Numbered from the stretch's first letter, positions 35,640 through 47,440 are shown. The stretch is DNA of 64,000 bases from Cryptomeria japonica (GCF_030272615.1 NC_081411.1:824098397-824162396), one strand, 5' to 3'. Numbers and translations: made by a program. The notes: generated by a model not told the origin, from the letters alone.

Positions 35640-36360
35640 AATAGAAACTCAAAACTTGACAGAAGCGAATGCATAACAATACCTGTTCGATTGCGTGATA
35701 ATTATAGACCAAATGCGTGAACCTGACAAAGTGAATGCGTAATTCTAATAGACCTAATGCATGTTGATATTTGATCGATTGCATAACAGATAGGCAAACA
35801 ACACAAAATCAAAAAAAACTTAAAAAACTAATAGAAAACTAAACCTGATCAGGAACCTAGAAAACCAATCGTGAAGTCCTACCCAAATCTCTAATCATCC
35901 ATTCAATATTGATTAGATCATATTTAACTTGATAAGAAAGAACTAAGCTATTATATCTATCAAAGGCCAGTTGCTCTTCTAAATCTTTTATCAATTTTTC
36001 TGCCTGAAGAACCTTTTGATAGCGTTTGGCTTCTCTTCTTTGTTGTTTCATCCTTCTTGTACCTGAAATCCTGAACTATAATTTTCTTGTCATAAATTGT
36101 TATAATCAAATCATGAAATAGAAGCAATTTGATCCTAGATTACCCAATTTGAGACAGAATTAGACAAACAAAATAAAAAATTAGACAACAGTTTTCTCTG
36201 CAAATGCGTAATTCGGAAAGGGCGATTACGTGATCTCAACATGGCGATTGTGTAACCTTGTCAGAGTGAATGTGTGACCCTGAGGGGTCAAATGCATGAT
36301 GTTTTCTATGCGATTGTGGGATGATGTAATCGTGATTGCATGACAGAATATCTGTTCTCG
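35640..36360. repeat. Cluster of AATGCGTAA-type motifs in TatB leader
   Basis: About twelve dispersed copies or one-base variants of AATGCGT(A/G)A, with irregular spacing (for example 35687, 35708, 35726, 36204, 36226). The reverse complement TTACGCATT recurs in the PMD intron of the same element (19280-19510). Confidence 0.7.
35857..36051 (-). CDS. Small upstream frame in TatB leader, coiled-coil-like
   Basis: A 64-codon frame beginning MKQQRREAKRYQKVLQAEKL continues in charged, Leu-spaced sequence that could form a coiled coil. Some Tat and Ogre elements have an extra frame before gag, so it might be a remnant of one. The length is near chance in this region and there is no second copy to compare; I do not recognise it. 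Confidence 0.25.
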   Translation of the reverse strand: MKQQRREAKRYQKVLQAEKLIKDLEEQLAFDRYNSLVLSYQVKYDLINIEWMIRDLGRTSRLVF

Positions 36361-36451
36361 AAATCCGTGTGAAATCTATAAAAAGAATGCAAAAATCCGC
36401 ACAACCTGCAAAAATTACACAGAGAACGGAGAAGGTAAGCTAGTTGTGTTT

Positions 36452-36467
36452 CACGTCAAGTTCACCA
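36452..36467 (-). other. TatB primer binding site
   Basis: Minus-strand TGGTGAACTTGACGTG, three bases after the LTR end. It differs from the site of TatA. I cannot name the tRNA. Confidence 0.7.
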
Positions 36468-36470
36468 AAA

Positions 36471-37695
36471 TGTAGCATGAAAAATTCATCTTAAAAATAA
36501 TGTATCAATTAGAAATCAAAGGGAAATCATGAATCCCTATCTAATCAAAGAATCTAACAAACTAACAATGAAATAACACAATCAAGCAAATAGGAATTAA
36601 AATAATTCAAATCAAAATCCCTATTCCAAGATTGCATATAGCTTCCATTGCTCTTCACTTCTCTATGGTATGATAGCTCTCAGATATTGCATTGGTAACC
36701 TGCAAGTGACACAAAGATTCAAAGTTTGTGATTATTGAGAATGGAGATTGAATGCTCAATTTATAGATTTTTGGAGAAGATTGATCAAGAGGTGAAACTC
36801 GGGTGAGCTCACATGAAAATTGATAGTTGAAGTGTTGATTGTAGGAGTGGAACTCAATAGATTGAATAGATTAATTGAGTCAATTGATTGAGAAAAAATT
36901 GACTGAAGGAAGAAAATGAATGATTGGAGGAAATAGGGAGGATGCCAAAGAAAGCTTAATTTAGAAAAAGCTAACTGAAAGATGGAAATAGAGATTGGAG
37001 AGATAATAATTAAATTAATTAATTTAGCATGTGCTTGCATTTTGACTTAGATTTTCAATTTAATCTCTGCATGAGATTTATTCAAATAATTGAATTTATT
37101 TAATTCAATTTAGCATTTGAATATATTTAGAACTTGACTTTGATTTTCAATTTGGGTTTTGAAATTATGCACATGTAATTGAATTTGGAAGAAATTAGAA
37201 GAATATGAAATTAAATGAAATTAGAATTTGGGGATTTGGAATTGAAGAATTAATTAGTTAATTAAATAATTTAAAGAAACTATTTAATTATGTAGAAATG
37301 GAATTTAATTAAATAATAAAGATTATTTAAATTAAGGGATTAAATCATAATTATTTAAATAATAAATATTTAATTAATATTTAGAAGAGGGTCGAATGAT
37401 TAAATAATTAGAGATAGAAATTGAATAATTAGTAATTTATTTAAATAATAAAGATTATTTAAATTGGGGAATTAATTAGAACCAATTATATGATAAATAT
37501 TTAATTAATATTTAGAAAATGGTTAAAATGATTAAATGATGATATAAATAGAAGATAGAATAATTAGTAAGATGATGAGGAGATATGAAATTACAAGAAT
37601 ATGATTAATTAAATTAATTAAAGAATTAAAGAATTATTTAACTAATTAGAAGAATAATTAGTACATGATCAATGAGATATTTTTAGGTGTCTACA
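36471..37695 (-). repeat. TatB 5' LTR
   Basis: 1225 bp, matching 17540-18752 with a low level of substitutions and a few indels. Includes the minus-strand TATA-like box at about 36760-36770 and the same internal U3 duplication. Confidence 0.93.
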
Positions 37696-37970
37696 CATAA
37701 TACTAACAATGTTTATTATGTAGAAGGTTTAAAGCATAATCTTTTGAGTGTTGGTCAGTTAGTGGAAAAAGGATTTCAATTACAATTGAAGAATGAAAAA
37801 TGCAAAATCATAAACAAAACAAGATTAGAGATTGCAACCGGTAATCAAAATACCAATGATAAGACATGTTTGATTGCACACATTGATGAAAGTTAATATT
37901 TTTCATTTGAATACCAATGATAAGACATGTTTGATTGCACACATTGATGAAAGTTGGTTATGGCATAAAA
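37696..37970 (+). pseudogene. Cop2 GAG-pre-integrase, resumed after TatB, with 59 bp duplication
   Basis: After the cataa duplication the frame resumes with NTNNVYYVEGLKHNLLSVG and goes on to KCKIINKTRLEIATGNQ. The 46 bp AATACCAATGATAAGACATG...GATGAAAGTT block at 37849-37896 is repeated at 37908-37955. In Cop1 only one copy exists (about 965-1010), so this is a secondary tandem duplication that breaks the frame. Confidence 0.85.
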
Positions 37971-38800
37971 GACATTGTCATGTGAATTTTGATTGCATTG
38001 TAAAGATCAGTTCAACTAAGGCACTAAGGGATTTACCTAAGATTGTGAAACCTCATAATCCGGTATGTAAGGAATGTCAAATGAGAAAGCAAGTTAGAAC
38101 AACATTTAACAGCATTAGTGAGAAATACAATAATATTCTTGATTTAATTCATAATGATTTGTGTGGTCCAGAAAGAACAAGAAGTCTACAAGGAGACAGA
38201 TACTTCATGCTAATAATTGATGATTATTCTAGAATGTGTTGGGTTACTTTTCTCAGGGAGAAAATATAAGCTTTTGGAAGATTCAAGATATACAAGGCAA
38301 TGGTAGAAAATGAAACCAACAAGAAGATCAAAAGTTTGAGATCAAGCCAAGGAGGAGAATTTATATCTAGAGAATTTAATGCATTCTGTGAAGTGAATGG
38401 AATCAAAAGACAACTATCAGCACCCCGAACACCCCAGTAGAATGGAGTTGTGGAAAGGAAGAATTGAACTATTCTAGATGCAGCAAGAACCATGTTGATG
38501 GAAGAAAATCTACCTATATGTACTGGAGAGAAGCAGTGAATACAGTGGTTTATACTTTCAACAGAGTTCTTATTAAAAGTGAAACTGGTAAGACCCCTTA
38601 TGAACTATGGTTTGGTCATACTCCTACTCTTAAGTACTTCAAAATATTTGGAAGAAAATGATATTAGAAGAGATGAGTATATTTGTAAATTTGATCCTAG
38701 AAGCAATAAAGGAATATTTCTTGGTTATTCCTCTAGAAGAAAGGCATATAGATGTTTTAATAAAGGTTACAAAAAATCATTGAGAGTACTAATATGAAGA
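37971..38800 (+). pseudogene. Cop2 integrase
   Basis: Zinc-binding segment with WHKRHCHVNFD and CKECQMRKQ, then the core: LIHNDLCGPE (first Asp), IIDDYSRMCWVTF, LRSSQGGEF (the second catalytic Asp reads Ser), and PQ*NGVVERKN (Glu present after a TAG). The frame breaks at 38267-38269, at the TAGs near 38440 and 38467, and near 38660. Downstream GKTPYELWFGHTPTLKYFKI and the NKGIFLGYSSRRKAYRC block follow in two frames. Confidence 0.88.
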
Positions 38801-39098
38801 TAGATGAACAATTTAGAGGAGATTCAAGATCTATAGAACAGACATAGATTGCACCAATACAGAGTGAAGATCCAGTCACACTGACATCATCAAAGAACTC
38901 AACTGTGACTGAAGAAAAGCAGCATGTGAATGTTAATCAGAACAAACCTAGGTATGTAAGATTGAATCATTCAGAGAATTAGATAATTGGAAATAAGAAT
39001 CAAGGTATTATGACTAGAGGAAGATTGGCAAATGAAGAGGTATGTTTAATTTCTCAATTTGAACCAACATCTATTATTGAAGCATATCAGGATGAACA
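38801..39098 (+). pseudogene. Cop2 integrase-RT linker
   Basis: Degenerate low-conservation spacer of the polyprotein; fragments such as QNKPRYVRLNHSEN can be read on the plus strand but are interrupted by stops. Confidence 0.6.
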
Positions 39099-40060
39099 TT
39101 GATAAAAGCAATGGAAGATGAATTAGAACAAATGGAAAAGAATAATACATGGACATTAGTTCCCCGACATAAAGACAAAAATGTAATTGGAAATAAATGG
39201 GTATATAGAAAAAAAATTAATGAAGATGGTGAAGTAATCAAGAACAAAGAAAGATTAGTTTTTAAAGGTTATTCAGATAAAAAAGGAATTGATTATAGTA
39301 AAACCTTTGCATCGGTAGCCAAAATTGAGGCAATTAGACTATTTCTTGCATTTGCAGCTTATAAGAACTATAAAGTTTATTAGATGGATGTAAAATGTGC
39401 ATTTTTGAATGGAGATCTTAAGGAGGAAGTTTACATTGAACAACCTGATAGATTTTCTTTGACATATAACAAGGATATGGTTTGCAATTTAAGGAAAGCT
39501 TTATATGGGTTAAAGCATGCACCAAGAGCTTGGTATGCTAGATTGGATAAATATCTATTGAAACTTGGTTACACAAAAGGTAATGCTGACAGCAATTTGT
39601 ATTACAAAGTTACCAATGATGACATTTTGGTTATTGAAGTATTTGTGGATGATATCATTTTTGGAGGTGAAGATGGATTATGTAAAGAATTTGCTAACAA
39701 GATGTAAGAAGAATTTGAAATGTCTATGATTGGAGAGATAAAAAAATTTCTAGGCTTGCAAATTTCACAAACAGATAAAGGCATATTCATATGTCAAACA
39801 AAGTACTTGAAGGAACTTTTGAAGAAATTTGGTATGGAAACTTCCAAACCGGTAAGTACTCCTATGACTGCAACTAATAAATTAACATTGAAGGATGATT
39901 CCGCTCCTATTAATCCGACAAGGTACAAATCTATGATTGGAGGAATACTGTATTTGACACATACTAGACCTGATATAATGAATGCAGTGTGTATTGTATC
40001 TATATTTCAAATAAATCCTAAAGAAAATCATGAATCAACAGTAAAAGGGATTTTTTGGTA
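39099..40060 (+). pseudogene. Cop2 reverse transcriptase
   Basis: NNTWTLVPRHKDKNVIGNKW starts the domain, then RLVFKGYSDKKGIDYSKTFA. A TAG at 39381-39383 interrupts VY*MDVKCAFLNGDLKEEV. LRKALYGLKHAPRAWYARL and VFVDDIIFGGEDG (intact VDD) follow. Another TAA near 39706 precedes SMIGEIKKFLGLQI. Otherwise all RT blocks are present. Confidence 0.9.
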
Positions 40061-40655
40061 CCTACAAGGCACAACAAATCTTGGTTTATGGTATCCTAAG
40101 GATGAAAATTTTGATTTATGTGCATACACTGATGCAAATTGAGCAGGAGATGTAGATGACAAAAAGAGTACCATTGGTGGTGCATTCTTTCTTTGTAGAA
40201 GATTGATTTCATGGATAAGTAAGAAGCAGACTTGTACATCATTATCTACAGCAGAATCAAAATATGTTGCAACAACAACTAATTGTACTCAGGTATTATG
40301 GATCAAGCAAATGTTGAAGGATATAAAGGTAAAATGCAAAGAACCAATAATAATTTATTGTGATAATTCAGAAGCAATCGATATATCAAAAAATCCAGTA
40401 TTTCAGTCTAAGACAAAGCATGTTTCTATTAAGTACAATTTTTTGAAAGAGAATGTTGAAGAAAATGAAGTGAGATTGGTTTATGTGAATACTAAAGAGC
40501 AAATTGCAGATATATTTACAAAGCCTTTGCCTAAGGAAACATTTGAATATCTTAGAGAGAAGCTTGGGGTAATTTCCCCACTGGCAGAGACTAAGATGAT
40601 GAAGATTGGCATCAATCCAACAGGGACTAACAGAAAAATATTTTTTCGCCTTTGA
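40061..40655 (+). pseudogene. Cop2 RNase H
   Basis: AYTDAN*AGDVDDKKSTIGG carries the first Asp with a TGA (Trp expected) at 40140-40142. RLISWISKKQTCTSLSTAES, YCDNSEAIDISKNP and KTKHVSIKYNFLKENV complete the domain, then QIADIFTKPLPKETFEYL at the C terminus. The first Glu position (TEAEY) reads AESKY. Confidence 0.9.
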
Positions 40656-40930
40656 TGAAGGAGAGCTACTTCTCAGGCAGAGTAGTTGGCTGAATGTTAT
40701 GTTTTGAATTCTTAATTGCTTTGGCATTTGATGTCAAAGGGGGAGAGATGTCTATGAAAAAACATTATACCATGAGGGAGAGATATACACTTTGGAGAGA
40801 TGTATTTTGGTTTTGGTTTTTGTATCAAACTTTTTATTGATCTATCTTTGGGAGATTGTTGGTTTATTGGTTTTTGGCATTCTATTCTTGGCACTTAGAT
40901 GTTTTTCCATCTAGTGTTGCCATCAATGCC
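40656..40930 (+). other. Cop2 3' untranslated region
   Basis: Noncoding. Contains two extra GGGGGAGA purine runs (40738-40748 and 40930-40940); only the second abuts the LTR. Confidence 0.75.
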
Positions 40931-40942
40931 AAAGGGGGAGAT
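40931..40942 (+). other. Cop2 polypurine tract
   Basis: AAAGGGGGAGAT immediately before the 3' LTR tip TGTTGG. Confidence 0.92.
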
Positions 40943-42071
40943 TGTTGGTATTATGGATGACTTCATCATGTGTTGCATTAGTTTTGTCATTGATGTCAAC
41001 ACTTATCTTCTTGGAGGTCTACATTGCTGATTTGGTACTATGGTTATATTGGTTTATTGTTGAACCGACATATTGTGTTCACCGGCATGGATATTGGCTT
41101 ATGCACAGTCACTGGTATATGTTCACCAACAAGTTACATTGTTCACCGACAATGATGATAACTTGGAGATCATTTGGTTATGTCGAAAACATGGATTGGA
41201 TGTTTGGATTTGGTTTTTTGCTTTTTGGTCTAATCGGATTGACAGATTTGTCTTAACTGGCAGATAGGTCTAGGTTATGGACCGGTACATGATATCTATT
41301 CTAGATCAGTACAAAATGTTTTGGAAATGATTTATTGATTGGTAAATGTATTGAGCTGACATATTGTATCGCATCAAGACTTATTTGTAATTGATTTTAT
41401 TGTAATATATTTAGTGAGCCGACCTCATGTATAGTTTTTAGGTTTTGTATATATGATTGTAAGATCTTATTGAAGATCATAGGATCATGATGAGTGTGTG
41501 TGAATATTGAAGAGGGAAAATAAGAAGATCCTTGTGCAAATCATGCACACATTATTTGAAGGTTGAAGGAAGGTTATGAAGGTTTTTGACACTCGTGTTT
41601 AGATCTTAAACCGACACTAAATCCAACATTACAGATGTTATTTCAAGTAGTACATTGTTATTGGATTTAACCATCCAATTATTGTCAGTGTGACTCCTAT
41701 TTTGTGATTGAACAGTGAGCTCTAGGCAGTTGGCCTTTCTGCATGTGCAGACCCCATTTATATACACTTACTATCTGTGGTAGTATCATCTGATTGTGGG
41801 TAAGGTTTCCCACCCTGGTTTTTCCCCTTACCGTGTTTCCACATCAAAATCTTTGTGTCATGTGTTGTGGATGTTGTTTCTCTTTTTATTTCATGCATTA
41901 ATTTATACAGGTACTGCTATAACTGGTAATCTGTTTTACTGACACTTAAGTTTGGTTTACCAACATTAAATTTAAGTTAGAATAATTTGTATTTGGGTTA
42001 TAATTTATTGACAACTGGTTCACAACTGATTCACCCCCCCCCCTCTCAGTTGTGCTTCTCGGTTCCTAACA
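40943..42071 (+). repeat. Cop2 3' LTR
   Basis: 1129 bp, matching 15084-16209; end CGGTTCCTAACA followed by attta duplication. Contains a run of nine C near 42033. Confidence 0.94.
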
Positions 42072-44531
42072 ATTTAACCACATTTTGCAATACCAAAACT
42101 ATAATTCCTATCTTTGACTTTGTATCTATAAGAAAAAATCACAATAACTCACACCATTCAATCATGACAACACTCCTTTAACATCTAGTTACATGCAATT
42201 AAGAAGATAAATATGCATTTAACACAATATTTTACTCATAGAACATCCTTATATTATTTAAGAAATCACATATCATACAACTATATGAGGAAAATTTGAA
42301 TAAAATTCCTTCCAGACTGAATAAGATCAATAGAATCTCACAATTACTAGAAATCTAGATCCTAAGTTTCAAGGAAAATAGGATTTATAGTATTCAAACT
42401 ACTATGTCTCTACCACATTTTATCTACACTACTCTAATACATATATTCACACATCTTTCATCCAATCAAGTTATTTAAGGCACTCTAATCGATTAATTAT
42501 GCATGATATATATACACACACAAGAACTCATTGAAGGTATGAAATCAACAATTCTTTCGCATTAAACTATTTCATATATTACAAACTTCTCAAATACAAA
42601 TGCATTTCTATCTAACATTCCATAAAATCCTAAAAGTTAACAATACATTTCATCTTATTAGCATATTTCATTTTTTCAACTGATATTGATATTATCTAAT
42701 TATTCTTTAAGTCTAGTGCACTTCTCTGTGGTGTCCTCCCTTCCACACACTTCTGAGGTTCAAAATGAACATGATAGAAATAGCAGTTGACTCATGTCAA
42801 GGGCCCATAATACTTCAACATTTAGAATGACCACTATGAACAGAAAAAATATAGAAAGTCAAAGGAAAGATCATTAAATCCAACATAAAATCATGAAAAG
42901 AAAGAAAATTTGCCAGGGAAATCAATCAAGAAATAAAGCGTGACATATGCCACCACAAGAACAAAATAAATGAAAGAAGAAATTAGTGGTCAGTCCTAAA
43001 GTAAACAAATCCAAAAATCAAATTAACTCCAATGATACTTCACACAATTCTCAAAATAGCCAACTCATCCAAATCTGCATCATAAGATGACTAATATTAG
43101 TTACACTAAAGGGAGTAACCACTACAGAACATTGAAGGGTACAACACCCTGAATGTGTTAGACAGTGCATGCCAAACATTTAAGACCATAAGTTTATTTA
43201 TCTATATTCATTTTAATGTAATACAATCCTTTACAATATTCTAGACAAGTATCCTTCATGAAAGATAACATATGCAAGGAGAAAATAAGGTGTCTCATAC
43301 ATTCACAAGGAATACAATCATACATGATTAATATTCAAGATATCCTATCTATAAATTGATCATATTTACCGAGTTATAATAGAAACAAATGTTAGAAATT
43401 CAATTAATCACTTGATGATATACTATAACATACACCATTTCAAGTTCAATGCTCAATAAATAGCATGCAAATAATCAGAATGTTCTACATGATGTCATTG
43501 ACCATGTTGTCTCAAATTTTGATTTCACTTTTATCCTTCTTGTAAGAAATTAAGTAAATATGTTTATATATAAAGAGATCAGGCAAACAGAACTCAAGAA
43601 TAACATATAACAAGGTTTTAAAACCTTCTACACTTTGAACTTATCCAAAGTTCAGGTGGGTATACCTTCTGTAAATATTTTTACACTTTAAGATTGAGAT
43701 CCATAGTAAATCAATGCTAAAAGCCCATGGATTTCATCACCTCAATGAAATTGAAACATTAAAAGAAAAACTCGTGTTCATTTTCAGTATTGATCTTCAA
43801 GAAAGATAAAAAGAATCCCACAATTGGATACCAGTGCCTTATTCGGGCTACAGAGTCACCCAAATCAAATTAAAATTCCAAAACTGAACAATCCTATACA
43901 CTCCACCACCTCGACCTTAGCTAACCCCATACATGCCTAACTTATACATGAGTTTTATCCTGTAAAAACTAAAACCATTCATCCAATTCAAAATGAGCAA
44001 ATAATTGATTTACTGATAGAGACATTTCAAGTATAATTAATTCCTCTCTTTTGAAGAGAAAAGCTAGAAACATATCCATATGACTATATTACAATCCATG
44101 TTCAATCAAATAACCCTAGATTATTCAAATAAAACCAGCAAATTAACGAATGCACACCAGAAGACAACACAGATTTAGGCCAGAAAAGTGTCGATCTATA
44201 TCTTTATATTCATTTGGAAAAATAATCTTACATGATTCAAAGTATTCTCTGTGATAGCTAGAAAAAACCTAGATATATTTCTACAGAGTTTCTTTACAAA
44301 ATTTCTTGTGATCCTTTTTCTATTAGTCCTGGTATCCATTTATAACATTATGGATGCATACAAGCTTCAGACATTCCTAAGAAAATTTTGTTACAAACTG
44401 CAATGTCCTCCAAGAAACAGTTACAAGTCCTTCTTGGTATTAATGACCTCTTTAGTTTATTGCTCCTCGGTAACATCTTCTAACTACTTTGGGATTCCTT
44501 CTTCTTGCACCGCATACTTTTTGGTCCACTC
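42072..44531 (-). other. GypF interior, noncoding spacer
   Basis: 2.46 kb AT-rich region between the unrecognised GypF gene and the 3' polypurine tract (the latter now at 14827 because of Cop2). I see no coding frame over chance length, no repeat array and no LTR in it. A long noncoding stretch here fits the 3' untranslated region of an Athila- or Tat-like element with an extra gene after pol. Confidence 0.55.
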
Positions 44532-47440
44532 TTAGAATATGTCATTAGCAGGCCATGAGATGCTAACATTTTTTTCTTTCAACTTAACTAACCTTTTCCA
44601 AGAGTTTATCACTTTATTAACTTCTGAATTCAAAAAGCCATAATGTGACTTTATCTTTTCTATTTCTTCAACTGTCTTGACAAATAGGGATGTGTCATCT
44701 GTATTAATGATTCCATTCACCCTTAGGGACATGTTAGCTCCTAATTCATTAAGTCGTGCTTGTTTGTCTTTTAGCTGATTTGGATTAACAAAACCCCCAA
44801 GAAATATTTCAAACTTGTGCTTAGTATATTCTTTTTTATACAAGTTAATTTTCCTCTCTATACCAGCTCTTCCTTCTATCAACTTTAACATGCCTTTTGC
44901 CATTTCACAAGTGGATTTAATAATGGCATCAGATCCTGCCTCATCATAGGATGCACACATAAGCTCTAGATCCACTTCCCTAGGCATCCATTTATCCAAA
45001 ATTGGCTCAAGAATAGCTTTATCTTCATTCAACTCATTCCAAATATCAAAAAAAAAATTCATGCTATTGTGCACCATGGAAGACCCTATTGTGTTATCAA
45101 AGCTCAAAATTGTGGCTTTTACCTTTTCCTCATATTCATTAGCAAACAAGACCTGAGCCTATTTTAACTTCTCTAATTCATGCTAAATGGTCTTAGCTGG
45201 TTGAAAACCAAAAGGCATAGGAGAAGGTGGAAATTTGATGATAGGACTAGTGGATGGAGGTTGTGCAGGAGAAGAAGCTATCATTAGAGTAGAGGACTCA
45301 CCTTGATGGTACTGTCCTACCAATTGACATTTTAATTCAACAATGATGTTATCTCGGTTAGCTATTCCTTCTTTGGCCTCATTATAAGCCTTCAAGATTG
45401 TTTCGAATTTCAACTGGAGATTAGCCTTTTCCTTTGCCTCATTTTCTACCACTGCTACATTGAATTTTGTAGTTTCTAAGACTGTGCTAGCAGCCTCTAC
45501 CACCCCTGTATCCTAAACTCTTATTACTATCATGCCTCCTAGAAAAGTAAATCTTGAGGTATCCTTCCTTCTTCTACTTTCATCCCTCATTAGGGACCAT
45601 ATGACTAGAGAAGCATTATCTTTGCTGAATGTCACTCCCTCCATAGGCTTGGTCTCTTTCCTGACTTCTTCAAGAACCAAGGCATCTGTTATATCCCATT
45701 CAGGGAGGAGTAGAACACCAGCCTTTGACACCATTTCTCTTCCATCTTTAGGAGTGATTGCCTTGAATTCATCCATCATTTCTTGTTTTACTTCTTCCTC
45801 AACTAAGGTTGTATCTTTGTGAGGCTGCTCACTCATTCTCCTTTCACATCTTGCCTTGAATTGTTCAATATTTTGTTTCCATACAAATTGCATGAATGCC
45901 CCTATTGTGACAAAATTGCGGTCAGCTAGGAACTCTTCACTAGCTTGCTTGACAGCCAAGTCTAACTCTTTCCCTTTGAACTCATCTTCAGTTAAGTTCA
46001 TCTTAGCACTAGGTGGCTCTTTTGGAATTCCCTCTTGGGTCTCTTCATAGGTGCAAGCTATCTCTCAGAGGCTTATCTCTTAGAGGCTTCCTAACTGCAA
46101 TAATTGTTCTTCTACCGCCTATTCATCTCCTATATAGATAGGGGATTGAGATGGAGAGTACAAAAGTCCACCTATTTGCACTTCCTTCCCCACCCTCTAT
46201 CTTTTAGGGGATTCTTAGATGTCAATGACATCTTCAATTTTTCTCTTCCCTCTTGAAGTGGAAGGCTCACCATTTACTTGCATCAATACACTATATTTTC
46301 TCATTTTGTGCATCACATAATCACCGAGAGGGATTGCCTTAGCAAAAGCGGGCTTAGCTAGAACTAACTTAGCCTTGTCAGAGTTATCTCTTATTATAGC
46401 CTCCCTCTTCTCTTTCAGAGTTTGCATTAAATCTTCAAAGTAAAGAATTAAGAATTTGACTTTTTCCTCAAAGGGGTTGAAGCTAGACAGAGAGTCATAA
46501 TTGCTATCGAATTGATGAATGAAATCCAGACCCTTTTTGTATGCCACCCACTTTTCTTTCCTTAGTTCTTTCTCATCCAAACTAAATTCATTTCTAATTA
46601 GGTCCTCAGGGAAATGAAATTGGTGTGGCCTACCTTTTCATACGTCTCTCTTCCTAAACATGTCGTTGAAAAAGTCCTCAGGGTCAGCAAACCTGGTTAC
46701 TATAGTAGACAACATATATGATTGAGAAAAAGTCATCAAAGAATTTCCAACCACCTTTGGTGATTATGAATTGACGGGCCATGGTAATAGTTGGGAAAAT
46801 AGTCCCTTTACCCCTATTTGTCAGCTCTACCTCTTGCACACCTTCAATTTGCCTTAAGATCTCTGCAATTCCTATCTTCAATGACACTTGATAAGGCAAT
46901 AAGAATGGAGTGCCTCTGAAACCATAAAATCTGAAAACTGTAGAGATGGGGTACAAATACATATCACCCCAATTATGAGCAATCTCAATACCTTCAGCAA
47001 ACTCCTTAGGCCTAAGGAACTCCAAAAGAGCCTTAGGGATCCTAGGGTTCTGTGGGCATAGAAGAATCCTAAGTCTAGATACAAAGCATTTATCAAACTT
47101 CAAATAACCAGCATCCTCTCTATCCCAAGACAGAATTGTGCTCCACAGTTGCATGGGCATCTCCTCACTCTCCTTTTCTCTGACCAAATCCATTTCTTTA
47201 GCAAACTAATCAACTCCTTTGAACAAAAATATGTGCATTAGAAGAGAATACCATCCAAAAGGTCTATCCACCTTACCATTTTTTATCCCTACAAGCCCTA
47301 CATGAATTGCATTGGTGAGGTAAGGTGCATAATCAAATGTCACTTCTAGAGAAGGGTTCAATATTTGTGCCATCATTAGCATATAATGGGTTGGCATGGT
47401 TGTTTCAGCATCTTCTCCAAGGATCTGACATAACGACCAG
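44532..47440 (-). pseudogene. Unrecognised large protein, extra gene of GypF
   Basis: Six minus-strand frames follow each other with almost no gaps: 47206-47440, 46684-47193, 46215-46580, 45513-46001, 45183-45503, 44532-45149. Reading through the short gaps gives about 950 residues. The N part is globular and aromatic-rich (LTNAIHVGLVGIKNGK, GWYSLLMHIFLFKG, NWGDMYLYPISTVFRFYGF, KGGWKFFDDFF). The middle is Lys/Glu-rich with EPSTSRGKRKIEDVI, a possible nuclear-type basic patch. Then come FMQFVWKQNIEQFKARC, a likely coiled coil (about 45350-45500), a Pro-rich linker (SSPAQPPSTSPIIKFPPSP), and a helical C part (NSMNFFFDIWNELNEDKAIL). Breaks are mostly TAG or TGA where Gln or Arg is plausible. No RT, gag, protease or integrase motif is seen. 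Its place between pol-side DNA and the 3' LTR, in element orientation, suggests the extra gene known at the 3' end of Athila and Tat elements; the PFGWYSLLMHIFLFKG stretch is loosely like plant transposon-protein domains. I do not know its function. The true start lies beyond the TatD insertion. Confidence 0.6.

Larger units (their letters stand above)
33641..36451 (-). other. TatB 5' leader
   Basis: 2.8 kb leader without convincing coding sequence except a small upstream frame. It contains tandem repeats at 34218-34340 and 35300-35560 and a cluster of AATGCGT(A/G)A motifs at 35640-36360. Confidence 0.75.
17540..37695 (-). mobile_element. TatB: Tat-lineage Ty3/gypsy element with antisense PMD gene
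   Basis: LTRs at 17540-18752 (3') and 36471-37695 (5') are flanked by cataa on both sides (17535-17539, 37696-37700). On the minus strand the order is 5' LTR, primer binding site, 2.8 kb leader, gag, protease [CopC inserted], RT, RNase H, then a deletion, and on the plus strand a PMD gene before the 3' polypurine tract. Second RNase H and integrase are missing. It is a one-time insertion into the Cop2 protease region: rejoining the two sides restores the DGKHN-TNNVYY frame. Confidence 0.95.
15084..42071 (+). mobile_element. Cop2: complete Ty1/copia element split by TatB
   Basis: Two LTRs (15084-16209 and 40943-42071) are flanked by the same 5 bp, attta, at 15079-15083 and 42072-42076. The interior has primer binding site, gag, protease, integrase, RT, RNase H and polypurine tract in copia order. 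Removing TatB (20,156 bp plus its duplication) leaves an element of about 6.8 kb, normal for copia. Many stops and a duplication show it is dead. Confidence 0.95.

Noticed and set aside
45532-46050. Plus-strand frames opposite the GypF gene.
   Set aside because: The minus-strand frames are longer, contiguous over 2.9 kb and have more protein-like composition.
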